From contig CM071597.1 in assembly GCA_036435485.1 (NCBI GenBank), forward strand, positions 175,814,147-175,878,146: a DNA stretch of 64,000 nucleotides, given 5' to 3'. Of this stretch, positions 1 through 11,649 are shown piece by piece. Position numbers and translations under genes: made by a program. This stretch comes from Saposhnikovia divaricata. Taxonomy: Eukaryota; Streptophyta; Magnoliopsida; Apiales; Apiaceae. Position 1 is the stretch's first letter. Each line of letters starts with the position of its first letter. Below the pieces are notes generated by a model that was given only the letters and a program-made list of their open reading frames with translations, was not told where the DNA came from and made no database searches.

Positions 1-166
1 ATCTGACACTTATTGCTGAGCTGTTTATTACCCCTAATATTAATTACGAAATTAATATTATAATTGGGGTTTTGGGCCCACCTGGTGGGCCCCACGTTTG
101 GACCATTCTTGGCCTAATTAATGCCACATTAAATGTGTCTTTAGGGCTTATTTTCAGCCCATATCA
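1..166 (-). repeat. End fragment of a Tat-like (G4-family) LTR
   Basis: This stretch aligns with the last part of the LTR that bounds the G4 element (27400-27562 and 35345-35509), sharing the segments around TTATTGCTGAGCTG and TTTAGGGCTTATTTT and ending in the same CATATCA terminus. It is more diverged from the two G4 LTRs than they are from each other, so it belongs to an older insertion. The rest of the element lies left of the window. In G4 this end is the element's 5'-most base pair, so this copy is also in minus orientation. Confidence 0.75.
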
Positions 167-990
167 CCCACACAAACCCAAATATATATACTTACACGGA
201 TACATATATATAGGATAGCAATAGAGAGAGAATGAAGAAAGGAACTCTAATATGTAATTTAATCTAACAAACAAGTTTATTATGACCTTGCATGCGATGA
301 GAGAGAGAATACCAAGAGAGAGAGATTTTAGAGCTCTGCAAAAAGAAGCCAGGGAGAAAAATGAAGAAGAAAAGAGGCTGGTGGTGATGATATAGCCTCA
401 GGGGCGAAATGGTCTTTTAACAAAAGCTAAAAATCTAATATCCTTTTTAAAACTCGTTTTTAATCATTTTAAATCGAAATTAATTAGGAAATTAGGGGAA
501 AAATAATTTTTAAAATTCTAAAATAAAGTTTATGAAATTACAAGGCTCTCCATATTTTTAAAATAATATTTAGATCAAAAATGAATTTTATATGATTTTT
601 ACGAGTTTAACATCTTTAAATGGAATAAAGCTTTTTAAATCATTTTAAAATACTTACGCCCAAAATTAAATACTCCCACAAATTCTAAAAACTAAATAAT
701 AACATAAAGATGATAATGCAAAAGATTTCATGATTTAAAACGTCTCCGATGATTTATAAAAATCTCAGAAGATTAATAATGCATTTTAAAAATACTTTTA
801 ATGCTCTTAAAAATACAAATAAAATTCCACGAACATATACGACACATACCAATCACCATATAATCACATCAACATGATTTCACATATAGTTTGTCTTCAC
901 AAAAATATTCCCATCATATAATTCACATAATTTCCACATTTAATAATTAAATAATCATTTATAAATCGCGAAAAATTCTAGGTCGTTATA
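167..990 (-). repeat. G3-family chromovirus LTR, fragment with LTR start at 990
   Basis: From about 290 onward this matches 37400-38102 and 63500-64000: a GA-rich tract, then AT-rich sequence, ending with CGCGAAAAATTCT and GTCGTTATA. Read on the minus strand the LTR begins TATAACGAC, as at 38102. The boundary at 990 is sharp because the next base resumes a copia integrase reading frame. This is therefore the right edge of a minus-oriented G3-type element or solo LTR inserted in the Sirevirus and itself interrupted on its left by a Tat-like element. Homology of 167-290 to G3 is weak. Confidence 0.75.
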
Positions 991-3132
991 ATCAAGGTGA
1001 AAACATTGGAAAGTTTGACACCAAGGCAGATGAAGCTATCTTTGTTGGATACTCATCAGGGAAATCGTATAGGGTCTACAACCTAAGATTAAACATTGTT
1101 ATGGAATCCATACATGTTGTCTTTGATGATAAGAAAATCCAAGGGTTGATAGATGAAGGTTTCCATTAAGATCTATCATTTGAAAATGATACAGGTGGTG
1201 AAGATAGTGAAGATGATGTAGAAGCAGCATCGATTGATGTAAGATTGCAGCATGCTCAAGGTGAAGAGCGTGGGACATCATTCGTTGATGCTGATGAAGC
1301 CCCATCCGTTGAAGACAATTCTAGATTACCCGTTGATAGTCACATAGAGATATCCATTGACAACTCTGTTAACACTCCAACCTCAAGGGCCACACACTCA
1401 GGGGGAGGTTCTCAAAGTCGTCACTCAACAAATAATCAGAATGATCAACACAGGGAAAATGAAGCTACATCATCAAGACTAAATATTTCACTATCAAGAA
1501 AATGGACCAGAGATCACCCATTTGAATTCATAATTGGGGATTCAGATGCCAGAGTACAAACTAGAAGGGCAACTCGAGAAGAATGCTTGTACAACAGTTT
1601 TCTAGGTAAAGAAGAACCTAAGAAAGTCGAAGATGCCCTCCTAGATCCAGACTGGGTTTTAGCAATGCAAGAAGAGCTAAACCAGTTTGAGAGAAATGAA
1701 GTATGGAAGCTTGTACCCAAACCTAAAGACAAATCTGTGATTGACATAAAATGGGTATTCAAGAACAAGATGGACGAGAATGACATAGTTACAAGGAACA
1801 AAGCTAGATTGGTTGCTAAAGGCTACTTCCAAGAAGAAGGAATTGATTTTGATGAGACCTTTGCACCTGTAGCAAGGTTGGAAGCAATCAGAATCTTCCT
1901 AGCCTATGCAGCCCATGCCAATTTCAAAGTCTATCAGATGGATGTCAAGAGTGCTTTTCTAAATGGCGTCTTGGAAGAGGAGGTGTATGTAAGTCAACCT
2001 CCTAGTTTTGAAGATCCAGATTTTCCAAAGTATGTCTATTTTCTTCTCAAAGCACTCTATGGCCTGAAGCAAGCACCTAGAGCCTGGTATGACACTCTCT
2101 CACAGTTCCTTATAGAGAATCACTTCACTCGAGGTACTGTAGATAAAATAGTCTTTTATAGAAATGTCAATGGCTCTATGATACTTGTACAAATTTATGT
2201 GGATGATATAATTTTTGGGTCTACTGATGAAAAGCTTTGCAAAAAGTTTGCCAAACTTATGCAAAGTAAATATGAAATGAGCATGATGGGTGAACTAACT
2301 TACTTTCTTGGCCTTCAAATAAAGCAAGTTAGTGATGGTATCTTCATTAGCCAATCCAAGTATGTATATGATCTTTTGAAAAGATTTAACATGCTAGATT
2401 GTGCCTCTGCAAAGACACCCATGGCCACTGCCACTAAACTGGAGTTGAATACTAAGGAGAAGAAAGTGGACATCTCAAGTTATAGGGGCATGGTAGGCTC
2501 ACTTTTATATTTAACAGCCAGCAGACCTAATATTATGTTCTCTACTTGTTTATGTGCTAGATTTCAAGTTGATCCCAGGGAATCTCACTTAATAGCTATC
2601 AAAAGGATTTTCAGATATCTCAAAGGGACACCAAACCTTGGCATTTGGTATCCTAGAGAATCTAGTTTTAATCTAACTAGCTATTCAGATGCAGATTATG
2701 CAGGTTGAAAAATTGACAGAAAAAGCACCACAGGCACCTGTCAATTCTTAAGGTATAAGCTGGTCTCTTGGTTTAGCAAGAAGCAGAATTAAGTTTCCAC
2801 TTCTACTGCAGAAGCTAAGTACATTGCAGCTGGGAGCTGTTGTGCACAAATCCTATGGATGAAGAATCAACTGCTAGACTATGGGTTAAGAGTTGATAGA
2901 ATCCCAATTTTCTGTGACAACACTAGTGCAATCTGAGAACCCAGTGCAACATTCCAGAACCAAGCACATAGACATCAGATACCATTTCATCAGAGAACAT
3001 ATGATGGAAGGTATAGTGGAACTTCATTTTGTTCCAAGTGAGAAGCAACTTGCAGATATCTTTACCAAGCCACTTGATGAATCAACATTCACGAGATTGG
3101 TAAGTGAGCTAGGTATGCTGAATTTTTCCTAA
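990..3132 (+). pseudogene. pol: Ty1/copia pol: integrase C-end, RVT_2 reverse transcriptase, RNase H
   Basis: The first ~60 codons are the C-terminal end of copia integrase (motifs KADEAIFVGYS and GKSYRVYN). The RT follows, with WVFKNKMDENDIVTRNKARL, FAPVARLEAIRIFLAYAA, the MDVKSAFLNG block and the catalytic YVDDIIF box near 2200. RNase H has YSDADYAG, STAEAKYIA and the C-end KHIDIRYHFIREH and QLADIFTKPL. One frame carries integrase and RT. It is broken by TAA at 1167-1169, TGA at 2706-2708, a further TAA near 2790, a TGA near 2935, and then a frameshift for the last ~70 codons. The product would copy element RNA and integrate the DNA, but this copy cannot be functional. Gag and protease lie outside the window. 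Confidence 0.92.
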
Positions 3133-3826
3133 CTTATCTGAGATATTTGCATGGTTGGTTAAGCAGCCAGAAATAGTTTGAATTTTTCTTGTTTGAGAAA
3201 AGGTACGAAATTCTGTCTAAGTCAGAATTTACTCATCAACGGATGTGTCCCTTATCCATTGATGATTCAAATAATATATGGACCTTATTTTTTCCTTTTT
3301 ATTTTGTTTATTCGGTGGATATTTAGTTTCTCTTGAGTGTATTGTCTCAATAATACATATCAACGGGAAATTCGCTTCTCGAGAAATCACTCTTTTATCC
3401 ACTGGGTAAGTTTATTGGCTTACTTTTGGTCATGACTGTGATGTCAAATCATTTTTACCATTTCATGACCGAATATTTGTCTCGATATTTGTGATTGCAT
3501 GCTTATGTGCTACTTGTGCTAATTGATTTCCTAGAGACTATCTCTTTGGTTCTTGCGTACTTCTATTAACATGATAAGTAGAATTAATCATGACACTTTC
3601 TAGGGAATCTAAGAGAGCGACTGTTGATATAGACTAGCCTTGCATGCATCCATAATTGGTATCTATAGGTGCGTCTCTTTGTCGATTCATATCCCTAGTC
3701 CACCTATATATATATATATATATATATTTGTATAGCAGCCAGTTACTTCTATTATCTCTTCTTCAAAAATCTACGCCAGCTTCTCTATCAAATTCACATT
3801 TTCTCAAATTCCCCTTCATCTCCTTC
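3133..3826 (+). other. Non-coding spacer between pol and the extra ORFs of C1
   Basis: No coding signal. It contains several variants of the short word ATCAACGGAT and its complement (3234-3244, 3252-3263, ~3310, ~3358, ~3396) that recur in the 3' LTR. It ends with a (TA)n run at 3705-3727 and a CT/TC-rich stretch just before the next ATG, which has the look of a TATA region followed by a pyrimidine-rich 5' leader. Confidence 0.6.
3705..3727 (+). promoter_or_regulatory. (TA)n run, possible TATA region for the small ORF
   Basis: About 23 bp of alternating TA lie ~100 bp upstream of the ATG at 3827, followed by a pyrimidine-rich tract. The position would suit a TATA element with a short leader, but a plain TA microsatellite is an equally good reading. 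Confidence 0.3.
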
Positions 3827-4195
3827 ATGGATTTCTTCATGCACTTCCGATATGTAGACGAGATCCTCTTTGACTATCGAACCTCGTTGATGGTCGTAGA
3901 AGGGGTAAGCTATCCTGCTGATAGAGTTCCTATCGACATTCTTAAGAAACTCTCTTACGAAAAAGAGGTGGAATGGAGTTTCTTACTCATGAACCTGGTC
4001 ATCGAAGAGGAACTGCAAGCTGAGGCAAGAGCTCGAGAAGCTGAAGAGAGGGAGCAAGAGCGGCTCTGAGCTCTGGAGGAGCAAGAGAGAATCATTGGTC
4101 TTGCTGTCACCATGTCAAGGATTTTCTCTCGAAGAGCTGCTGCTACCCAGAAGAAAAAGGGGCCCGAAGATCCTCCTAGCTCTTACATTATGTAG
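3827..4195 (+). pseudogene. Small extra ORF of C1, 122 codons with one internal stop
   Basis: The frame starts MDFFMHFRYVDEILFDYRT and ends SSYIM before TAG at 4193-4195. A single in-frame TGA at 4067-4069 splits it. Residues ~45-105 are strongly charged with a Glu/Arg-rich helix (EEELQAEARAREAEEREQ), likely coiled coil, followed by a basic KKKK tail. I do not recognise the family. The start was chosen because it is the first Met after a pyrimidine-rich leader and the sequence becomes protein-like there. It sits between pol and the env-like ORF. It may be a lineage-specific accessory ORF or a captured host exon; the sequence alone cannot decide. Confidence 0.5.
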
Positions 4196-4463
4196 GGCAC
4201 ATATCTTAAAAACTATTGATGTAATTTATCTCATCAGTGATTAATGGAAACTGTTTGCATCATTTCTTGTGTTCATTACTTGCTTTAACTCTCAAATGTG
4301 TTATTCTATGTGTACTTTTATCTGATTAAATCTGCTAATTGCTTAATTAAGATTCCTAACATGACTATCTCAAATTGTGATCACGATTTAGCAGTATCAA
4401 GAAAAAGTTCTCACTTATTACAGAATATCACATGACTCCATTTACAAGCTTATTTGTGCTTGA
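4196..4463 (+). other. Non-coding spacer in C1
   Basis: AT-rich sequence with stops in all forward frames. It follows the small ORF like a 3' untranslated stretch. No repeat or motif recognised. Confidence 0.5.
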
Positions 4464-7400
4464 CTTAATGAATTCAAGAAATCACATGTCAATCAGCAAA
4501 ATGCTCAAGTTGAGGTAACAGTTTCTAACCCTTCTCTTTCTACTCAATCTCAAGGTTCTTTTCCATTGGGTGTTGCCATGGAGACTGCTTCTGAGAACCC
4601 ACAGTCTTCTACCCAGGCAACCAAACTTAAGTCTAAATCCAAGTCAAAGAAACCAACCTCAAGTTCTTCTCAACAGGGTGTTGTTATTGAAAACCTCTGT
4701 GGGGAGTGTTCAGGTGGTAGTGAGTGGTGAGGGACAGAGTGAACATCAAAGAAACCCTAAGGATAAGGTTGGTGAGGTGAGTGAGTCCCAGCCTAGCCAC
4801 ATAACAGTCTCCCAAAAGGCTGTTACTGTTGAAAAGGACTTAAACACATCCCTAACAGCATCCTCCCAATAGGGTGTTGTTATTGAAAAGAGTTCCCAAC
4901 CAGGAACATTGAACAAGAGGGAAAGGGACACTACTGGCCAAAAATCACCAATCAAAACTTTTCTCAGAAAGAAGAAACCTAAAGTTACTTTGGGTGCACA
5001 AGGGTCACACACAGTTCAATCTTTAGTGATTGAACCTTCTCAAATTCAGTTTGATGTAGCTCCAATAAATGTGGAGTTTCAGCCTAATTCTTTCTCTACT
5101 ATCATACAAACTACTCAAAATTCACCATCTCTATCTCTGGATGTGGAAATGATTCCCACATCACAAGCAAATTCTCCCTCTTTACATCTAAGGGAGGAGC
5201 CCCACTCAGATCCTGTTGGTTATCATCCTTTAGGTGATTTATTGGACCAACAACCATTTCTTCCTGAAACTATGAACACATCTGTGTCACCTACTTTAAA
5301 ATCATTCTGCACAGATTCTATCATAGTTTCCCTGTCAACTTCTATCCCTTCTACTTCATCGATGGATATTTCTCATCCGTTGACAAGTGTTTGTCCATCA
5401 ATGGATATGCTTAAAAGCAGTCATCCGTTGGTAGCCTTAACTACCGCATCAATGGATACTTCCAATTCATTGATCAATGTGTTTCCTGCAACCACAGCAG
5501 ATGTCACACAAGTAGTTCAAACACTTCTAGGATTGAGGGAAGGGAGTGGCATCTCTGAGAGTGAGAGGCTACCTTGTGAGCAGGCAAAAGGAGAGAATGA
5601 GAGTGAGGGGCTGGCAATTTCTTCCTGCCAGGAAAAAGGAGAGTCTGAGAGTACAACCTTAGTAGGTGAAGGAGAGGGTGTGAGAGGTGTGAGCCAGGGG
5701 GAGCCCCTGATGCAAAAAGAGAGAGAACATGAGAGAAATGCAGATAAAGGAGACATAAAGGTGGATGAAGCCATTGCCAGTGAGTCAATGGAGGTCGAGG
5801 ATGCCCCTGGAACAAGTATCTATCAACAGACCACTCAAAATGTCATTGATAGACCAGTTCTTGGAGCTGAGACCTTTACTCACCCTGTTTTCGACCTTAA
5901 CTCTCTGGCTGAACAGGGCAATGTGAAGGCTGAGCAACCGCTGAACTTGGTACAAAACTCAGAATCTATGCAAAGAGCTACAGATGCTCTTACCAAGCTG
6001 CCTCCAACTGCTACTGAAGTGAATCAGTCTGATTCTGAATTCACAGATGAAGGTGAAGATGAAGAGCCTTCACAACAACCTGGAGATCTCCCTGAATGGT
6101 TAGTCTCTAAAGACTTTATCTCCAAGGATGCTTTTACTGAGCTAGTAGTACAGTATGAGAAGACTGTAACTACTCTTCAAGATGCTGAACCTGCACTGAA
6201 GCTTATGCAAGAGAATTTTCTGGCTACTCTCAAATTGCATAAGTGTCTTCCCAACCAAAGGGTGATAGATAAAGATGACTTCAAGCTGGAAATTCAAAAT
6301 GCTCTGGAAACTCAGAACAAGAACTTTGAGCTTCTTTTTCCTCCCCGAACAATGCAGCAGCTTAATCAAAAGCTGAAGAAAAATGCAGACACAGACAAGA
6401 AAGTTGAAGATCTGTCTACAAAGGTTGATAAACTAGAGGTTCAAATGAGCACTATTCTTGCAAATCAAAAGCTCATTCTTGAAGCTCACAATCAACAAAA
6501 TGCCCTCCTAGCAAGACTGTTGCCTCTGCCTACTACTCCAGCCCTTGATGCTAACGAAAAGGGGGAGAAGTCTGGAGATAAGGGGACAACAAGTGAGGGG
6601 GAGAAACTTCAATCTTTTCTACCTCACACAGCTCCAGTAAGTACATCTAGTGAGGGGGAGCAAGCCACACATACTGAAGATTTTATAGCCAACAGGCTGG
6701 CTACTAATCCTCAGTTTTCTCAAACACAAATTCCTCCCAAAACCACATCAATCAGACAAGTGCTGATTCCAAATTTTGTGCTTTCAAAATCTCTAGCTGG
6801 AGAGGGAGTAGAGATTTGTGTTCCTGCAGGTTACCCTGATTTTGTAGCAGCCAAAGCTGAAGAAACTGCAAGGTTACTTCAAGCTGGACAAATTGTGAGA
6901 AAACCTACAGAACTCACTGAGAAGGAAGCTAGATTAGATGATGAGCTAGTAAGAGAGTTAGCATAAGAGATTAAACATGAGGCTGAAGAAGAGGCCAAAT
7001 TTAAGAAAAAGAAGATGAACACAAAGTTTGCGTGCACGAAAAGGAAGAGCAAGGTTAAAGTCCCTGCTAGAAGACCTTTGAGCCCAGTACAAGAAGAGCA
7101 AGTTGAATCAGTACCACCTCAACCTACAATACCTCCAACACTAGACACTCAAATATCCAATGGTTTGGAATTCATAAAGGAAGAACCTCTTGAGTTTGAT
7201 TTTGACATCAACAGCTTGGTGTTTCCAAAAGTCAGGCTCTCACCCGAAAGGAGGAGAACCAGAAGAAGGAAACAACCACCAGCTAGACCAATGCAAATCA
7301 CTGAGGTTCCCCAAGCTGTAAAGGTCGCCACCAAGAAAGAAAGTGAGCTATACATTGCTAATATCGAAGAGCATTCGGGCATAAATTTCTTCTTGGATGA

Positions 7401-7887
7401 TGTGTATAATGTGAGTGCTGCTTATAGGACAGCCAGGCTTCCAGAAAGGTTGATTTTCACTTTCAAAGGAGGAAATAGTGTAACCTGGCCCGTAGATGAT
7501 GTGTTGAAAGAAGGATACCGCAAACTTTGGAGAATTTGGACTTTGATGAAGAAAACTGGAGGATTTACTCCAGAAGCAAGGCAAATAATCTTCAACAAAG
7601 CCAATGAACTAAGAGATAGCTGGACTTCAAAGGAGAGTTTTCCTAGAACGCTGCACATTCCATATGAGCCTGGCAAGAAGGTTCATTTTCATCCTTACTG
7701 TAGAAGATTTTTCAGAATAGAAGATCAATTGGAAAAAGCCAGCAACGAATACTTGCAACACCTAATGTCTATGCTGGATCCAAATCATCTTGAGGAAAAG
7801 ATCATCTACAGACAGTTAGAAAAGCATCTTGAGGCACACAGAGATAAACTCCATGGTTTGAGGACTACAAGGAGAAGAAGGCAATGA
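4464..7887 (+). pseudogene. Long env-like / accessory ORF of the Sirevirus, about 1,140 codons, broken
   Basis: One long frame downstream of pol, the position of the Sirevirus env-like gene. Breaks are few: a frameshift near 4715, TAG at 4870-4872 (GGTGTTGTTATTGAAAA follows here as it does at 4679, where CAG replaces TAG), and TAA at 6964-6966, after which the same frame continues to TGA at 7885-7887. The N-terminal two thirds are Ser/Thr/Pro- and Glu-rich and low in complexity. A coiled coil is likely at ~6400-6530 (heptad-like VEDLSTKVDKLEVQM). The last ~220 codons look globular and basic, with RRRTRRRKQ, then ELYIANIEEHSGINFFLDD and WPVDDVLKEGYRKLWRIW. I see no convincing signal peptide or membrane segment, so a true envelope role is not supported. 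It could be an unusually long accessory protein. Confidence 0.7.
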
Positions 7888-8068
7888 CATGCTCAGTCTA
7901 GAGGAGCATCCCTTGTGGAAGTATGATTCTTTACTTGACTCAGTTCATTTCTTCAAAATTTTGTATCTTGTACACTTCATATGTTTTTGTAGAATATCAC
8001 AATCTTTGCAAAGGTGTTTTGTTATCATCAAGGCCTTTAATTTATGGCTTCAATTCTATCAGTCATAA
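7888..8068 (+). other. Short non-coding tail between env-like ORF and PPT
   Basis: AT-rich stretch with no coding signal. It leads directly into the polypurine tract. Confidence 0.5.
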
Positions 8069-8080
8069 ATTAGGGGAGAT
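8069..8080 (+). promoter_or_regulatory. Polypurine tract of C1
   Basis: A purine-rich run (ATTAGGGGAGAT) immediately before the TGTTAGGAAT start of the LTR. This is the expected plus-strand priming site for reverse transcription. Confidence 0.8.
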
Positions 8081-9073
8081 TGTTAGGAATTATGTTGTCC
8101 TTGATGATATACACTCATAAAACACCTTGAAAAACATACGTGTACAAGATTAAGTTTTGTAACTTATCAACGGATATCCAAGCTATGTACATCTGTTGAT
8201 GAGGTAGCTTATCGAATGATAAGATTGTAGCATACCCTGTATTTGAGTCTTTGAATGTTTGCTAATACTATAGTTGCTAGAGATCCTAAGTCATGTTGAC
8301 TATCAATGGATATGCAGAATAGGGTAGCTAATTGTATATAGGTTGTGCTATGTAATTCTGTATAAGTGAAGCGGTGATCAACGGATGAAGACTCTATGTC
8401 GACGGATATGGTATTCTCAGCAAACATCAATCAACCTATCGATCCATGTCTACATCAATGGATAACATGCCTCAATCAATAATGTCTTGGGATTAGAGGT
8501 TGATGGCGACTTGACATGCCTGCTTGATAAGCTCAAAATGGGTATGGTAACCAATATTGGAAACGATAAAGAAAAAGAAACATTCCTTAATCTCACAAAC
8601 AATCTAGCTGGTAAATCTAGTACATATCTGTCCAAAGACAACCAGACAAATTGTGTCACATGGAGACTAAGGAGTGGCACCAACCCTGCAGAATCCTTTG
8701 ACGTAGAAGATTCGTTTATTTTGTAGGGTTTGTAAACTTGTAGTATATATACTACAAGTGTAGCCTAGCTAAAACATAGAAGAGAAACACTGAGCAAAAA
8801 GCCATACGCATTAGGTTCTCTTGTAATAGTTTTAGCTTTGTATTCGCAGCTGTGTACTCGTTTACGCAGAGAAGTTTTCTTCAAAACAACCCTCAGGTGG
8901 AGTCGAGAAAAACCCCACCTGAAATTTTTAAACTGTGTTGTGTGTTCATCAATTTTATTTCTTTAGGTTTTAGATTTTGAAATCAGTTCATCTGCTTTCC
9001 ATTAAAGTATAAACTGTTGTCTTGTTCTTAATCGAAAGAATTTTACAAGATTGTATTCAACCCCCCTTCTACA
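8081..9073 (+). repeat. 3' LTR of Sirevirus C1
   Basis: Starts with TG directly after the PPT. The interior contains repeated ATCAACGGATA-like words (8165, 8301, 8376, ~8398, ~8452) and ends in a C-run flanked by a perfect 10-bp inverted repeat (CAAGATTGTA / TACAATCTTG) around 9047-9081, a typical copia U5 layout (C-run close to the end). The 3' boundary is uncertain by about 15 bp. No partner LTR is available for comparison because the 5' end is missing. Confidence 0.75.
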
Positions 9074-11649
9074 ATCTTGAAGTGTGCAACTGGGAAATAT
9101 CATATTTATATGCCATGAAGAATGCTAGTGGTTGACAGCATAGATAAGAATAATCTATCTCCTAGGAAAATAAGATATGGTATTTCCAAATAGGGAAGTT
9201 ATTCTCATGTCATCCAAATTGATATCTGTTATTAGTCCAGAGGTTCCGTGAAAGAGCTAAGGAATGCTCGAAACAGGACAAGGACATTTTTATTAAATAT
9301 AAGGAATAAAAGAGAATAAGCAGTGAATAGTGTTTTTGTTGGAAATGAGAATATGATTACGACGACGCTATATAGAAGTATTCAGAACGGATTTCGGAGT
9401 TCGTATTCATGATCTAGGGGCGAGATAAGTGTATGTAAACGATATCGGATTCAGAAAATTAGCACTTTTATTTTCTCCGAGATTTCCCTGGACACTGAAG
9501 TATTTAAGGATTTAATTAAGAGGATTTAAGGAATTTTAATTCAAGGATTATAAAGAAGGATTGAGAATATTAGTATTAATATTAAGAAGGTTTCCGGTAA
9601 AACCCTAACTAGAAATCCTTGAGATATCCCTCCGAACGATCAATCGAATTAAGCAATAACCGGACAAAAGAGCAACTAGAGAGCAAGAGGCATGCATGTG
9701 CTAGTGGGGAAAATATCTAGTAACCATATAATTATACAAGTAACTAGCACACTTAGAGATTAAACTAGTACTTAGCAAGCAAACCTTTTGGTTAGTCTTA
9801 ACACCATCAAATCTTCAACACATGTCCATCCATTTTCATCATCCCTTGCATCATCACTTTATTAAAGCTACTTTATGTAGATATTATCCATACACATCAA
9901 TAATTCAAGAGATTAGATCTAGAACAAGGCAAAGAAACTCCATTTTCTCTCATTCTCTCAAACTGCCCAGCAAGAGCACCTCAAAGAAGCAAATTCATAT
10001 CTCCATTTATATCCATGATAAAAACACCAAATTCTAACCCAAGCCTCTCCACTACATGGGTAATATTCTCTAAAAAATTCATGGTATTCTAATGAGTGTA
10101 GCCTAGTTAAATCTCCTCCCCAAGAGAAGAAACCAAACTGTCCAGATTGTTTGACAGTTTCTGTGATGATTTTCAAACGGCCATATCTCCTTCATTACTC
10201 AATGAAATTTGGTTTTCTTTAGCTTGTTGTAAAGCTGGTAGATTCTATACAACTATCCTTTAGAATCCTCGTCCAGATAACCTCGGTAAGGTCCTCGTTT
10301 TTCATGATCTTTCAGCTGGGTTATAGAAACTCCGAAAATCTCTAAGTATATTCTTGATGTTTCTTGATAGTTTAAGCTTGGTTAAGGAGTTATAAGGACT
10401 AAAAAAGGTTTATCAAGGATATTAAACTCTCCAAGGAAGGTATAATTCTTAAGGACCCTAGATCTAGTTTTGAGATTTATGATGTACTTGGTAGTTTAGA
10501 GATTAGTATGATTATGAGGTTATATTAAGCATGATTAAATGGTGGTTTAGTTTATTTAAGAAAAATGGTGCATATGATGGTGAAATCAGTTGATTATGGA
10601 CTGATTATAGTGTATGTATGCCCGGTGTGGCTTGGTTGATGTTTGATCGTGTTTTAAAAATTTGGAAACATCCGATTTATAGCCGTCGTAATGCCCGGAT
10701 TTCGTTAGACCTTAAGCACCGTGCATAACAGTTGGTATAAGTTTCTGGAATTGATAAGTATATAACATGTCCTTGTAGATCTCGAGTCATAGATCATTTT
10801 GGCGCAAGAATCGAAGCATTTGGATTTACGGTTTAGGAGTTATGGTTAAATTTGTAAAAGTGGTTTGAAACCGGACAAGGAAGTTGGTAACTGAAATTGA
10901 ACCTTCCAAAAATGTGTTATGTTGTGACGAATCATGGTAATTAAATACTAGAGATAAAAAGGAAGGTGTGAGAGAAAACCTCATGACAAATGGATCGTTT
11001 TCCGATTTTATAAAAATGTTCGAATCAAGGTTAAACGCGAACAAACCCCAAAAAGGTGTACTTGGTTATAACTTTGGTCAAGCACTTAGAAAATGGGCGA
11101 TAAAACTCGAGGTATAATCGTGGTTCCTAAACGACCGACCTTAGAACTTATAAGGCTTGAGTATATACAAAGTGTGAGGATAATAACGTGTCGTAATAAC
11201 GAACAAGTGTCGGATCGTGTCAGGGATAAAAAGAGTTACACTAAAGGGTGTATAACAAGATAATTTGAAAACGTGTTTCGACTTAAATAAGTTTATACTT
11301 AGCCCTTCGATATATTAAGTGATTAATCTCGGATATTGTGACTATTGATAGATCACCCGATTGACCGAGGCACACTACCCCTACAGGATTCCAGGCAAGT
11401 CTTCAATAAATTTTGAAGCTGTTGTTATGACAATATATATATCTGTTGTTTTATGATACATATGCCATAGCATGCATGCCTATCTTCAAGATATATATTG
11501 TGATACTTGTTCCTTGAATTATTCTTGGCTTTTGAGCTGGATTGATAACGTATCGGTTATAAGCCGAATATTGCTAAGACCCTTAAGAGAAGGGCATCTG
11601 AATCTCATTCTTCGAGTATAGATCGGGAGTCGGTATTTCTTGATATATT

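Larger units (their letters stand above)
990..9073 (+). mobile_element. Sirevirus (Ty1/copia) element C1, 5' half missing from window
   Basis: The order is integrase C-end, reverse transcriptase, RNase H, a long 3' region with two extra ORFs, a polypurine tract and a 3' LTR. A pol followed by kilobases of extra coding sequence before the LTR is the hallmark of Sireviruses (SIRE/Maximus lineage of Ty1/copia). The RT, with YVDDIIFGST and GELTYFLGLQIKQ, is also of that lineage. The 5' LTR, gag and protease are not in the window because a G3-type LTR interrupts the element at 990. All reading frames are broken, so it is dead. The exact right end is uncertain: CA at 9072-9073 and at 9087-9088 are both possible. 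Confidence 0.85.

Noticed and set aside
8487..8726. 79-codon ORF in the Sirevirus LTR
   Set aside because: It lies within a non-coding LTR, has no recognisable motif, and no second LTR copy is available to show conservation.
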